Assembly (NCBI GenBank): GCA_963855995.1
Contig: OY979725.1
Coordinates: 62,001 to 126,000 of the forward strand
Reading direction: 5' to 3'
DNA: 64,000 bases
Origin: Muricea muricata
Taxonomy: Eukaryota; Cnidaria; Anthozoa; Malacalcyonacea; Plexauridae
The position numbers and the translations under genes are program-made. Below the pieces are notes generated by a model, which saw only the letters and a list, made by a program, of their open reading frames with translations, was not told the DNA's origin and ran no database searches. Of this stretch, positions 13,101 to 28,100 are shown one piece after another; the first letter of the stretch is position 1, and every line of letters begins with the position of its first letter.

Positions 13101-16100
13101 ATAAAAACAAAAAAACGACATTTTAAATTAACTTAACAATTGTAATTTTAGATTTGGCAAAGAAAAAGAACCGAATTTAATCTCTGTTTAATGCTTTCCA
13201 TGATTTTACCCATTTGGCCTCCCAATGGACCTTTCTATGTGCTACCTGACTTGATTCACAACCTTTGCATTTTGCATTGAAATCAGTTGAAATTTTATAT
13301 GCATCACTGTAACTCTGGTCTCTTCAACTGATTTCGATGCAAAATGCAAAGGTTCTGAATCCAGAAGAGTAGCATATAGAAAGAGCCATTGCTTGGCCAA
13401 GGGTAAAATCGTGGCAAGCTGAAACACAACTATAATACATTTCATGAACTCAAAACAAAGTTTTTCTCACAAAACATGCATCATTTGGTCAATTCCACAA
13501 AGTTTTAACGAGTTCCATCACAAAATGCACATTTTAAAAATTTCAACTACAATTCCGCATCAATTAACAATGAGGAAAAAAGTTACAACCACACATTTTT
13601 TTCATGGAGGAACACTTAATCATTTGTGCAAAGTTTCAAGTGGTTTCAAGACATTTTGCCAAGTTGAGGTGAAATTTTGACAGAGGTGAAATTTTGAAAA
13701 CTCACAAAAATGAGTTTGACTGGCTCAAAATGATTTTTTTTTTCATAAAAGGACGCATTCTTGATCATTTGTGCAAACTTTCAAGTGATTTCCAGCCATT
13801 TTGACAAGTTACCATATTTCACCCCATTTCCCAAAATACCAAATCATGGATTGGCAAAGCAGACAGAGGTGAAATTTTAAAAACTCGTAAAAATCAGTTT
13901 GACAGGCTCAAAATCATTTTTTTCATAAAAGGACGCATTCTTGATCATTTGTGCAAAGTTTCAAGTGATTTCAAGCCATTTTGACAAGTTACCATATTTC
14001 ACCCCAATTTCCTCAGATACCAAATCATGGATTGGCAGAACAGACAGAGGTGAAATTTTGAAAACTCGTAAAAATCAGTTTGACTGGCTAAAAATGATTT
14101 TTTTCATAAAAGGACGCATTCTTGATCATTTGTGCAAAGTTTCAAGTGATTTTAAGCCATTTTGGCAAGTTACCATATTTCACCCCAATTTCCTCAGATA
14201 CCAAATCATGGATTGGCAAAGCAGACAGAGGTGAAATTTTAAAAACTCGCAAAAATGAGTTTGACTGGCTCAAAATCATTTTTTTCATAAAAGGATGCAT
14301 TCTTGATCATTTGTGCAAAGTTTCAAGTGATTTCAAGCCATTTTGACAAGTTACCATATTTCAAAATTTGAAAAAAAATTTAACGATAAGCAATCCCTGG
14401 CAAAAATTTGTTCATGAAGTCATGAACTTTCATGATCTGTTCATGAAAAAAATCTAAGAAAAATTTGGGGAAAAATTTTGAAAAAAATTTTGGAAAAAAT
14501 CTTAAAAAAAAATTGACAAAAATATTGGGAAAAATTTTGAAAAAAAATGGGAAAAAATTTTGGGAAAAAATTTTGAAAAAAAATTTGAGAAAAAAGTTTG
14601 AAAAAAAATTTGGGAAAAAATTTTGAAAAAAAAATTTGGGGAAAATTTTGAACAAAAAATTTGGGAAAAAATTTGAAAAAAAATTTAACGATAAGCAATC
14701 CCTGGCGAAAATTTGTTCATGAAGTCATGAACTTTCATGATCTGTTCATGAAAAAAATTTAAGAAAAATTTTGAAAAAAATTTTGGAAAAAATCTTAAAA
14801 CAAAATTGACAAAAATATTGGGAAAAATTTTGAAAAAAAATGGGCAAAGCAGAGGTGAAATTTTAAAAACTCGCAAAAATGAGTTTGACTGGCTCAAAAT
14901 CCTTTTTTTTCATAAAAGGACGCATTCTTAATCATTTGTGCAAAGTTTTAAGCGATTTCAAGCTATTTTGGCAAGTTACCATATTTCACCCCAATTTCCC
15001 TAGATACCAAATCATGGATTGGCAAACAGACAGAGGTAAAATTTTGAAAACTCGCAAAAATGAGTTTGACTGGCTCAAAATGATTTTTTTCATAAAAGGA
15101 CGCATTCTTGATCATTTGCGCAGTTTCAAGTGATTTCAAGACATTTTGCCAAGTTACTATATTTCACCCCTGATACCAAATCTTGGATTGGGATAGGAGA
15201 CATAATGTTTATAAGCTATTAAATATTTGTTTTGTAATAAAAACCACTTCAAGCCATGCATTTTTTATTAAAATAACTACGTTCGTATATTTTACCAGTA
15301 AATTTTTTCCGCACTGATAACAAAATTACACAGTCTTGCTTTTACAAAACAAAAAAACATAAATGTCGAAATTAAAATGTGGAACCATCACGGCTACTGA
15401 ATAATCTCAATATGGCTACCTGTTATATACGTTCCCGTTCTAGTTTCCTTTTGTTGGCTCGTTTTTTGGATGTGTTTTTTGTATTTTTGATTTATTTTTA
15501 TTGTTTTTTAATGATTTCGATTTGTTCCCGAACAGATTTCATGACATTTATTTTAAAAAACCCTCGGAATTCAATAACGCCTGGTAAAAGGTCGAACGTC
15601 CAGACCAAACCAAATCAACTCATAATGGCAGATGACTTCAGCAATTTGGCATCTCAGAATTAGTAACCCTTGCCGCTCGGGGATAACAGATATATTGTTT
15701 CGACATTATAGACATAATGGTTTTTGTGTCTGAATGATAATATAGGAATGCAAATTACCTCTGCCAGATTCAACTGTTGATTTTTTCGTAAATTTTGGTA
15801 CATCATTTTTCATCCACATAGCCAGTGATATTTTTTCTTGACAATCAGTACTATTAACATCGCATTTTGAACTGGTATTGTAAAAAAGTTCAGTGTAGTG
15901 TCCCTCAATGGTGAGTTCAGGTTTCCTAACGTCAGGCTTCAAGTACTGTTCGTACTTCGGCTTGAGATCTCCTAAAATGTTTCAAATACAAGTACGTTGA
16001 TTTAATTTTCACACAACTATCTATATAGCAACGTGGCATAATTGATTAATTCATATTTGAATTAAGATAGCAAAGGCACCAGCTTTAACAAGGAAAAAAG

Positions 16101-19100
16101 TATTTCTACGATATCAATATAATGAACACCACTGAAGAAATTAATCGTTTTTCTCGTGTTGTATAACTCTAATCCCCAGCCAGCAGACAACGGTAACGCA
16201 ACGTTAATGAAACATGAGAAATTTAAGTTAGTTTTAAATTTATCACGAAGTTGACATCACCACACATTGACAAGGTTCGAAAATGAAAGTCGTACATCCT
16301 CACACGTAATATTTGCCATAAACACAGACTAACTTTCGTTAAGTGGCACAAATACAGCGATCTTTAAAGCTTCATCAATTTTTCCAATCTCTTCTGTTGT
16401 CCAACTAACTTGTTGTTTTCCCTTGTATCCAACAAGTATCCACGATTCATGATCATTTGTCAAGGAGTAGCGTAATTTAATGGCACCAATGGACTCCAAA
16501 AGTTGCAAGGTTTCATCTGAAGGCCTAAACACGTTTAAATGAGTGAGATGACTTAGAATGTTGCGCGTATAGCTATGTATTATTTACAACCGTACAAGGT
16601 AAGGTAGTGTATCTGATGTGACATGGGTGCAAATCTTGTAAATGGTTTGTGAAATAGTCTCATTTTATACATAAATTAGAAAATACATTTCATGTAAGAG
16701 AAGAAAATTAAGGTTAAACTTGTACAAATCACGGAAAAATATCACATATAGAAATTCCTTCACTCATTTCTTTTGTGTTTTCTTCATGAATTATTAACGA
16801 GTTTGACAAATATGACAGAAAAACGCTTACAGTTCGTTGACGCCTTGCGTAGCGATAACAACAACTGAATGGTCGGAAATATTCTTAAGGAAACTGTTAA
16901 GCTGTTCAGTATCTGTTGATGGGTGTAATGTAGTTGATGTTATGAACTCGCCAGTGATATGATTTGCCACAACAATGTTATAACCAGGTCCTGTATCAAT
17001 TACTTCTTTCCCATTTAACTACAAGAAAGTGAAGAACATTAACATTGGTCAGATATCATCGTATACATGCAATTTTCGTGAACATTGGCGATCAGAGTTC
17101 TGGTTTTTCTTTTCTAGTAACATTAAATACTTTTAAGACTAGCAGCCGTCTCGCTTTCTATCATGATAAAAGTGAGACTGCATGCTAACAGAATCGTACA
17201 ATAAAAAATAAAGATAAAGTCATTCAGTTGGGTGATCTGTACCGAGACCTGTATAAGTGTAACACCCAACAAGATACGACAATCGCTCAGCGATCTCATA
17301 GTAGACTACTGGAACGGCATTGATTAATCGAGATATTCATGCATTACTGGGCCTCTAGGAAAACAAATCAGAAAAGTAATAAAAGTTCAAACCTTAATGA
17401 ATGTTTGACGGGTCACCACTGCTCCTTCTTTGTTGAATACTGTACCGGAACGAGCGTGTACTTTAAGAAAACCTGCGATACAAAATCTGCTTAAATTGGG
17501 CTGCAGTTCTCAATCATTCTCTTTGTGCAATATCAATCATATTATATACCACAGCATATTTATCATGATATATTACCCCTGTAGGCACCATAAACTTCAA
17601 TTCTCATGCATGGTCTTTCAACCCAAGTCTCAGGTAACACTCTAAGAGATCGAGCAAGGAAAGGTTGCACGAAGTTCTTGTGCGAGCAGTGACAATTTGC
17701 GTTTCCAGGAAAGACCTAAAATCGCAGAGAGAAGGGCATTAATTTATGGAACATATTTATGATAATATAATGGACTGGGATCTTGGATGATGGAGGCATT
17801 TCTAGCATGGAGAAATAGACCTGAGGGATATATCTGATACACTTCGTACCTTAACTGTAGAATCTTCTTTATAAAAAGTCCAATGAACCTCGTCCAAAGT
17901 ACTGGATACTTTGTACTGACTGACATACTCCATGACGTCGATAAACTTTCCTTGTGTGGTAAGCGCATGGACTAAAGGAACAAAAATTGAAGCTTAGTTT
18001 TTGCTTAATCTTTTACATGATCTTCTCAACCATTCAGTGCATTTTTCTCACTAGCAAGTCAGCCATTTCAGTTAGGTGTAAGAAGGTCTGTAGCAGACAG
18101 AGTTCGGGGATAATTATCTTACATATGTCTCATGTTTGTTTGATATTTTCAAAGTAAATACATTTCTGCAATTTATATTTCCCAACATTACTTGTAGCTA
18201 CTGTTACAGCTATAGATATATGCTATTAAGAAACTTGCACTTTTTTATTAATATTTGCGGGCACGTAGAGTCATTAAAAAGCACCAGGATTAACAAGTAA
18301 ACAAGTTCGTTTCTACCTTGGAAATTCATAAAAAAATCAACTTGTAGGAACAACTGCTTTTGCATTGTGTTTCCACACCAAGCTCCAGGGAAATTTAATC
18401 TTCCTTCGTAGGCGGGATGTGGATCGTCAGGGTGATTAGAAGAGTTTAGCTGATCATCCATGATTATCCCCTCTTCAATTCCAACACTTGCACGTTCGTA
18501 TGCTGGAAAGAACGATACGTTGATGCGCAATTTAAGTTATATCTTGATATCATTCAGTTCTAAACATTGTTTATTAATGCAGAGGTTGGAAGGTTGTATT
18601 ATTACACTTCCCGAAGGGTAAGTGTCTTAAATCCACCCCTTCCATTGATATATATACATCTGGACTGCCAGCTCGGCTTTGAAAAGCGTTATCAAAGATG
18701 GCCGAAATATGAGAGTGTTTGCTCATGAAGTTGACTGCTGACCAGTATTTTTTGTATTATTTAAGAGCCAGCGATGTTCAATCACTCTCATATTCGTCAT
18801 TTTTCGTCAGTATTCGTCAGCCTTCGTGATTTTCAATGTTTTCAACTGATAACGCAAAATTCAAGCGAAAATATTGCGAGCAGGCAGTCCAGATGTATTT
18901 ATGTCAATGACCCCTTCGTCGTTCGTCAACGACAAATCGACTTTCCATCGCAACAACGCGGGCTCAGAGCAAGCGATACTTCATGTCAACAATGCACAAA
19001 AGCCTGTACGTCTGAACCTCTATGAATTGCCTAGTTACTGGCGTTTACTTTGAGATACGTGGTCATTATGTACATATATAGATGTCTTTGGTATTTTCTG

Positions 19101-22100
19101 GTTACTTTTCACACTGGACTGAAAGAGCCAGTGTCTTAAAATGGCCTTTTCTGTCTTCGTTTTTTTTCGTGGTCACAAGCATGACTCTCCATTTTGGACA
19201 GCGGGCTCATTTCCAATATGGCGGACGTCAAGGAGCTGCAATTTTCTTGTTTCATTTCTTTCTAAAGCTACACCTTATTTTTCCACCAGAATTATAACAT
19301 GAAATTTAAGGCCAATGTGTACTGTTATGATAAAAGCACCACAGAAGAAAAGTGCCATTGTATGAATTGTCATTTGCACAACTGTCAATAATTAACAATG
19401 AACTATGATATTCTTTGTTGAGACTGACAAAACATGGTTCTCAATTCTCATATGGCATCATTTTATTGACTAGTTGTTATGGCAATGTTCAGTTATCGAT
19501 TATGCAACAATACCTATTCTTCAAAAAAGGTCATTTAGCTGAAATGCAAGGACACTATGTTCAATATTCACAAGAACAAGATGTTTACTACTTCATGTTT
19601 GTAATGCTGCCACAGCATATTGGTGAAAACTACATGCATTCTAATAATGAAAGCACGAAAGATCATATATATACAAGAACAATCACTTTGTCTATTTTGT
19701 GTTTTGTCTTCTCTAGGGCCTACAGTAATTCTTTTTCGTAAGTGGTTCCCAACACCGTGGTAAAATAAAACATAACATAGCCACATAAACATAGCACACT
19801 ATTCCAGTACTTTGTCAAAGATGTCTTGTACACCATGATCACATCCATTCACCAATATAGAAATTGTGTAAATAAAATAACTGCCAGTCTTGTATTGAAA
19901 ACCTGTTTCACTTAAACAATTTTAACATCTTGACACCTTCACAAATAAAATGTCTTGACAAACCAGTTAACAACTAACAAACCTGACACAACAATGAAGT
20001 ATCTGTTACAATCAGTCACGAGAGACGTGACATAACTCTATCACTAATCTCAATAATACTTGCATAATTGAACTGCATAATTCATAAACAGTACTGTCTA
20101 TTTGGCAAATCTTACTTCTGTGTTTTTCTGTTATGAGCATTATCCAGATTTATATTAACAGGCATTGGCAATAAAAAATTTTATTGTTTCATGTGAAAGA
20201 GCATGAAAAAGTAGGCCGATTGGCTGTTTACTAAATACATAAGCGAGCATAGCTCAGTTATTATTCAGTCAAATTCAATAAAATTTTGCACATGGATACT
20301 ACATAACAAGATGCATCAAAAAACGTTTCTAATTTTGTTGCCAAAGTAACACTGCTGTCCCTAGGCCCTTGATACGAAATTTATATAACTTGTTGTATTG
20401 ATCCACCTGGACATTTTTTTTCGAACAATGATCTTCCCACTGAACTATAGGCAAGCATATGTATAGCAGACAGACCTCTGGTAACATGTTGTTATACCCA
20501 GTTCAAGTATACAGCTATTTTATAAAAATTCTGTGTGGGCCTGGGGATAACAGTGTTACCATAGCAACGGCGTTAAAAATGTTCTTGGATGTACGTTGCA
20601 ATGTAGTATCTGTGTACAAAAGTTTATTAAATTTGAGTTAATAATAACTGAGCTGTGCTTGTTTATGTATTTATTAAAATCAGCAGTTTATATTTTGTAA
20701 AAAGGTGTTCCCCTCCACAGATGGTGAACCAGCCCCCGTGTGGGAGAAAAGCCTGAAAAGGACCCTAAGTTCCGTAATTTCTTAGGGAAGTGTGAACGCC
20801 TGAGTAGGCCTCTTGTCTCATCTTTCATCTGACAGAAGTGACATATGCTACCCTTACAAATTATGTGATCATTATCAACAAATATAAAGTGGTTCCAAGA
20901 ATGCTAGATAACCTTACTAATAACTTAATACATGATAGGCTCTTGAAGGATCAAGAGGTTAACCCCACTAAAGTGCTCAAGAGGGAAGGGCAAAACCAGA
21001 GCTGAGTGTCACGGATTCCGTTGATCTCCAATATACGCAGCTAACTTAGACCCCGTTCACACGACACCGGCAGAGTTCGAAAACGGTATGAAATTCTTAC
21101 ATTTAGGGGTTGCGTTCACACGATGCCGGGATGAAATTGTGTGAAACCGTAATGCTAACCGTAAGAGTTTGAAAACGGTATACGTACCGTAAAAGTTTGA
21201 AACCGTAGTGAAATTCTACCGTCAGACTACCGTGTGAACGACTAACCGTAAGTGTTTCATTACGGATAATACAAAATAATGAAATTAACAAAAGTTTTTG
21301 TTGGATATTATATTCTGTCTATTTTAACCGGTTTGTACAGCACATTGTCACTAAATTTAAGCTTGTTACAAAAATGTTGGGTAGAAATTATTGTAATATC
21401 AGGTAGTATAACTAGGTAGTAATATCAGTTTTATTACTGGATACAAAAAAACGAAAAGGAAAAAAAAGAGAAGACAACGCCGATTCTCGACGAGGCCAGG
21501 ACGAACTTCTTCTTGGTGGCAGAGTTTTAGAAATAACCTTGTTGTGGAAGAGGAATGGCGAGAGAATTTCCGACTTTCAAAAACAACGTTTAATAAACTC
21601 TGCAATGAATTGCGACCATTTCTGCAGAAAAAACGTACTAGCATGCGAGTGCCATTGGATGTAAAAACACGACTAGCCATAACGCTATATTATTTATATC
21701 AGCAGCAATGGCTTAAACTTCAAATAAGAAAAACAAACTCAAATCCGACATTGATCCAGTTTCGTGTGAACGCAACACCAAAACGCGATATAACTCTACC
21801 GGTATGTGTGAACAGTTGAAAACGTAATGATTTTTTTTCCAGCAGAGTCACATACCGGCATCGTGTGAACGGGGTCTTAAACAAATTGCTTTCACGTTAA
21901 ACCAAGCTGGACGCTGAAAATAAACATAGTCGAATCCACTCTAATCATATCACCTCAAAACTGACCTTCCATTTCATGCAATTGAAACCGGAAAGACGTC
22001 CTTCTTCCCCAACTTGCAATGGTAAATCTCACAAAACGGGCGAGAATGTAGTATTCAAACTCTTGGTAACAATTTGATGTCAGCAGTGTCTATGAAAACA

Positions 22101-25100
22101 AAAATCAATTACCTTATTTACTAAATCCAAATCTACTAATTCTGAACGTACTGTATATGTTTGTTTATTTTTTGTTAGTTTTTACAAGATAATTGCACCA
22201 GCCCTCACTAGACCTAGCAACGTACGAGGAAACGTTCGTAAAACATGCAGGCGATAGAGCCTTATTTTCAGTTTTCTCGGTGCAGATAATGTAACTTTAC
22301 AGACTTAAACATGAGGGCTAAAGAAAGGGGTTGAACAGTCAAGAGAAACTCCGTCCGCAAGAGTCTACTGTAAGCGCTCTTTCTAAAGCTTCTAAATCCA
22401 GATTGTAATAGACAACTAATGTATGTTGCAAGCTATAGACTAAATATTACTTTTGTTTTTCCATATTTGTCTTTGAGTAGTTTCCAGTGTCTCTCGACTG
22501 TACCATAGCGCATGAACAGTATAGTATAGGAATCATCAGGAAAGTCTGCAGCCCCACGCAACTCAACACCTGCCAACGGAGTCGGTTGAACCAGATCCAC
22601 CTTGTTAAACGAGTTAAAATAGAATTATTCTGCCTTTACCCGTTCTCGATTATGCTTCTTCAAAACATAAATTATTGGTATGCAAGTTCGTCTCCTACGC
22701 AGCCATCACTATTAAGAACGACTGCGTAAGAGACTATATGCAAGTTGAATATTGTCGCGATTGCAGTTTGTCAAAGGTGAATACACCAATTCATCAATAT
22801 TCTACCTGTATATACTCTTTCGTTTTTTCCACAGCTGGTGTCCAGGACGTTGAATCTGGATTTCCTGAAATAACGCCGTCAAACGGCCGGTGGCGACTGT
22901 AGAAAAACAATCAGTTGTGTTTCCGTTACGGTGCAAAATAAAAAAATTAAGATTTCACAAGGTCAAAAATATACGCTTTCAAAACACTTGATTATAGCAA
23001 ATGTGACCTCAATTCAATTGTCTTAGATTCTTGTCTCATCCCGTGCATGACGAGATTGAGAAAGTATCGTAGACCTGTTGACGTCGTCAGACAATATCAT
23101 GCAATGTCGCTCAGGAGTCACGTTATTATACAATTCAAACTTACTGATCTAGCCACGAGGATGCTGTGATCCTCTTTTCTACATCAGCATAATCCCCATC
23201 AATAAGGTCAGCTGTTTGAAGTGAAGGATATCTTGTAAATATTACACAAAATAAACACGTAATGTGGAAACAGCACGTGAATTTGTTATGGCATAGCATA
23301 TTCGTAAGCTCGAATGTTAATCAGCGCAAATAAGTCGAACTATTTTAATAACTTAAACAGAACTAGCAAAAAGTTTATGTTTGTTGAATACATACAGGAA
23401 TTCGTAATTTAGTCAAATCAGAAATGTACAGAAACCATCAAAGGAATAAAGAGGTTAAGATCGCGTAGAAAGAAAGGATGAACAACGCACACCAAAAAGG
23501 CTCTTGTCTAGTGAATCACAAGGGAGAAAAACGGGGCGGACCGGGTTAAGATGCAGGAAAAGATAAAGAGTGATGCTGAATAAAATATTGATATAAACTT
23601 GTGATAGAGTAACGTACAGGACATTGATAAGAAATGGAAGAAAAAATTCGGATAAAGAAACTAGGCGATTAAACAGAGACCGACAAGGGAAAGAAGCCAC
23701 GCAATTCATAACCAAAACTGATCGAAAGGGACTCTTAATCGGGAGGATTTACTGCAATGATTACCAAACGGTTGTGGAAGTGCAATCTCACAATGCAGTC
23801 TATAACATGCATTGATGGCGATGTCAACTCAAAGTTAATGGGTTTTTCAATGTGCTTCAAATTAAGCACATCAACGTAAGTTTCACGCGCGTATTCCGGT
23901 TTCCTACAGGGAAGAACGATAGGGCAGGTTAGGCAATGCAGATCTTGTGGTGAAGCTAGAAAAAGTAGAGAAAAACGCACAAGGTCCTACACACAAGAAA
24001 AGGTAGGACGCTATTATTACTTTTCCACGTGTGCCTTTTGTACATCTTAGATGGAAGCAATTTGAGTTGTCAAATTAATATAAACCACATTTCGTACCTT
24101 CGAAGCCAAAAAATTCTGTCCTTAAGGCAATATGCCCCATCCAGGTTTTTGCTTGTACACGGAGAAGTCTTGCATTGATATAGGGATCAAACTCAGTTCT
24201 ATTTATACTGTTTTGGTCTGTGTTCCCACTAAAAACCTTAAGAAAGAGACAACAAAATAAGATCAGGGCTAGCAACTCAACTTGATTCATTTCCAAATTT
24301 CCAGACTTTCCTAGTAGATATAGCAGGATTGCAATTTGTTGAATGCATACAGTGTCTCAGACGAGCTCTCGGTATACAGGACGATGTTTATCCTATGTGA
24401 ACACAACTGTTTTCAGTGACTTTTAAATCTACACAGCCGAAAGGAAGTGGGTTCTCCATATGAACAAAGCAAAATGTTTTCGCCAGTAATTTTTTTTTCG
24501 TTGACCGATATAACTTTTCCTCACAAGCAGAGGCCCTTACTTTTATTATTCCTTGCTTCTTATAAAGATGAAATTCCACATCATCTTTTCCTTGTTTATA
24601 TGAAACGGTAAACTCTTTCACCCAATGACGATAATGTTTTCGGCCTTGTGTTGCCAAACCTGTAACTTTAACTGTTCGAAGAAAGTCCACTTGCAACCAT
24701 TGATTTTCACCTGACACCAAGGGAATCCAACTACCGCCCGATGTATCGGAAGTAAAGTAGTTTAACCGACTGGCACTAGACCCCAAAGCAGTCCAATATT
24801 GACTAGAGGCAGAGAGTTGAGGATTTGCAATTTGAAAATTTTCCATACCAAGTGCTTTCCGGTTGGGTACATTTTCACAAGAGTCTAAAAGGCATAATAA
24901 TAATTAGATATTTGATTGCAAATTGTACATCAGACCAAGCCATGTTTTTTTGGCCAAGTGAAGTCCCTTTACAAAAATAGGTACGCTTATGGCGTTCATG
25001 CGCCTGTGTGTGACATGTTGAGACAAACATTCAGTCAGCCTTTCGTTTCATAGAGATAGTAAATATAAGTTATTTACCTCCTCCCAGGGGAAATAAATGA

Positions 25101-28100
25101 TTTTATTATTTTAGGAATGTAATTATGTACTTGGTTTTAAAATTCCCAGTCAAAGTTGAATACTTTTTCCCAAATTCCCAAAGGTGTAAAGAGTAGGCGG
25201 ATATCATACAATCATACCAGTTTTAAATAATTTGAATATGAAGCTGCTACAGTAATAATTGCAAGTAAATTGTACTTTGCGTATCAATAGCATTTATTCA
25301 AAAACCGATCAGCTTTGTTTTCTCTTTGCTTTGAGAGATAATATTAATATACTATCTTATTGTAGCTGGGACATTTATATAATTTCCCAGGTACAATAAG
25401 TTAGTTTATGAGCAATATGTTTATGACAAGTTTCAGTCCTGCACTCCCCTGCAGAATTCAAAAGCTCCCATCAGCTTTTAAAGTGAATGAGCTAGATAAT
25501 AACAAAGAAAGATTTCACAAACACAAAGGTTATTATTTGTGGTAATTATTAACAACAGAGTGTGCTGGATAATACAAATGAACACAACGGAGCGTGTGCC
25601 AGCCATGGGCTGCCTATGATCATACCACAACATAGCAACACACTGCTTACCAGCTTTGTGTCTAAATTTCCTTGTATTAGATTGACTAAAATCTACAGTA
25701 ATAGTTTTTCTTGGATCAACTGTGTCACATAAAGTGGGCCCGACATTTTCCAATTTTATACAACCCAATAAATGTAAACTTCGGACAAGTAGAGCCAAAA
25801 TTGCACTTGTATTCCAGAAAATATCTTCAATTGTAGACATGTACTTTATTCTTGCAGAGTTATTATAACTGCCAATGTGAGCTCTGTGTTGTTCAATCAT
25901 TATACCCATTTCGAGTCTACTGAAGTGTTTTGTTTTGTTTGTTTGTTTGCCTCAACAAGCCAGTTTATAATGTTTGTTGTTGTTAAAGTGTATATGCAAC
26001 GAAAAATGAAAAAAATAAAATTTCGAAATTTGGAAAGAAATGGTCTTCCTTGATTAGGAAATTATATTATTAGCGAATAAAAGCGCTCTAAAAGTATTGA
26101 AAATGAACTAAAATGTGCGCCAAATACAGCTATTTTGAGTCTTGACCTGATGAAAGACTGGGAACGAAAATTCCAGGCTCGTGACGTATGCAGTGTGACA
26201 CAGCGCAGTGTTTACTTTAATAAAAACTACAAAATATCGCTGGTCGAAGGACTGTAGCTTGTATATTTCTTGTTAAAACCGCAAAAAATGTCTGATAGCG
26301 AAAGCTTTGAATCACAGACAGACACAGAACAGTCAACAGATAGTGAGGACGTTGCTGAGCAATCGTCGGTTGTACAGCCCTATCAGTTCGAGCCAGTTGC
26401 TTAGAGCGATTATGAGGAGGACGAAACAGACGAAGAAGGTATTCTGCGACAGACTCTAGAGGCAAGATTTACGAAAACAATAGCTGTTAGCTCATGGTAA
26501 GTAAGCTTAACAAGGCATTTAATGGTAAAGCGTTTGTCGTGCACATGTGGGCATTGTAGTGATGCTTTGTTGGACGATGCGAGGGAATACCGATGCTGTA
26601 AAGAGATTCTCGAATGTATGGCCATATTCACAAACGATGGACGCAGTAACCACAACATCAAGTGACTAGAAAGTAAAATGAATAAATTGCGCGCTAACAG
26701 AATATAGATACAACATATTTCGCCAATTTCGGCAACCTCAAGTGAGCGAAAGCATGATATACCCGAGGCGTGAACAAGCATGGAACTTTCTGTGATTAAA
26801 ATATGACGCGCAAACTGAGGTGCTTGTAGTCCTAGCTCTGGGTTTGTGACTTTGTAATATTTTGGGTTTATAGACACACCCAATGAATTTTGCTTTTTCG
26901 TTTACTTCGATTAAGAGATTAATATAATTTCATAGTTCGGACTGTATATATGCTAACTAAGCCTAAAGCCCTTTTTATGCGTCGAGCTATATAGTGGTGT
27001 CGAATACAATTCAGTCAACATGTTATTACTTTGTCTGAATTGCATTTGAAGCGACAAAATCCTGTGTATAAAAAAGGGTATATACCACGAAAATATTTAC
27101 AATATGTCACTGTTAGTATTCCCAAATAATGACATTTGAGTATCGTCATTTTGGTTAATGAATTTAAGCTAATCTATACAATTATACATTAGCGAGCACT
27201 ACATTGCTACTAGTACTACACAGCATTTATCATGGATTTCGGCGGCTCCTAAGCGATAAATATCGTTTTGTAGTGATGCTCTCGCATCCAGTTAGCCAAT
27301 GTATCGTATCAATTTATGTGGGTTTTGTTTAATTCATAAAAAAATCCAAATTTAACGCAGTTGAAGCTAAATTGTTTATAGTATTTACATATAAGAAGAG
27401 TGCGCTGTGTCACACTGCATAGGTCATCACGACCTTTTGGCCGCGCCAGGAATTTCATCAGCTAAATTTTTTATAGCCCAACTTTAAACTAAAAATTCAC
27501 ACACTTCTAGTTCGAATTTTGCAACAAGGTTGGTATCAAAATGAGCAGAAAAGATGAAATTTTTAGATGATGTAAAAATCCCAAAATCGAAATTTTCATT
27601 GCATATACACTTTAAGGTTTGTTTGACATTTGTTTGTTTTCATGTTGTGCTAGCTGCCAGGGGGGGGGTCATATCAATATGAGCAGAACACTCTGGTTCC
27701 TATGAGATCAATGCTAACAGCAATGACCTCAAAGCTTCTTTACAAACAAGAAAAGGATGTACAAAGAGAAATATATCCACATTAGAAAATAGAAATAAAT
27801 AGCATTCAATTCTTGAGTTTCACATAACGTCATAAATTTCACTCGATAGTCAGAGAAATAATATTTCACTTCATGTTTTGACCTTGTGTTGGCACAAAAT
27901 ACATATGTGCGATTTGGTGAGATTTGTTCACTCAGGTACGGCAAAATCATTAATACATTTTGGGTTGACTTCCACTCAGATTTATTGCAAAATGCCCTAG
28001 CTTATAGTGAAATAACCGGGCCCTGATGACAGAAGGCCACGTGCAGGAAAAATTTCCTGCCGTGCATATTTGAGTATAGTGATTTTAACTGTCTAAATTC

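Noticed and set aside
14380-14897. Open frames rich in F and K (PNFFSNFF-type)
   Set aside because: They come from AAATTTTGGGAAAAA-like simple repeats and show no coding signal.
26496-26515. Possible 18-base intron restoring the P2RX7_C-like frame
   Set aside because: Far too short for a spliceosomal intron, and the bases are in frame anyway; the TAA is simply a stop.
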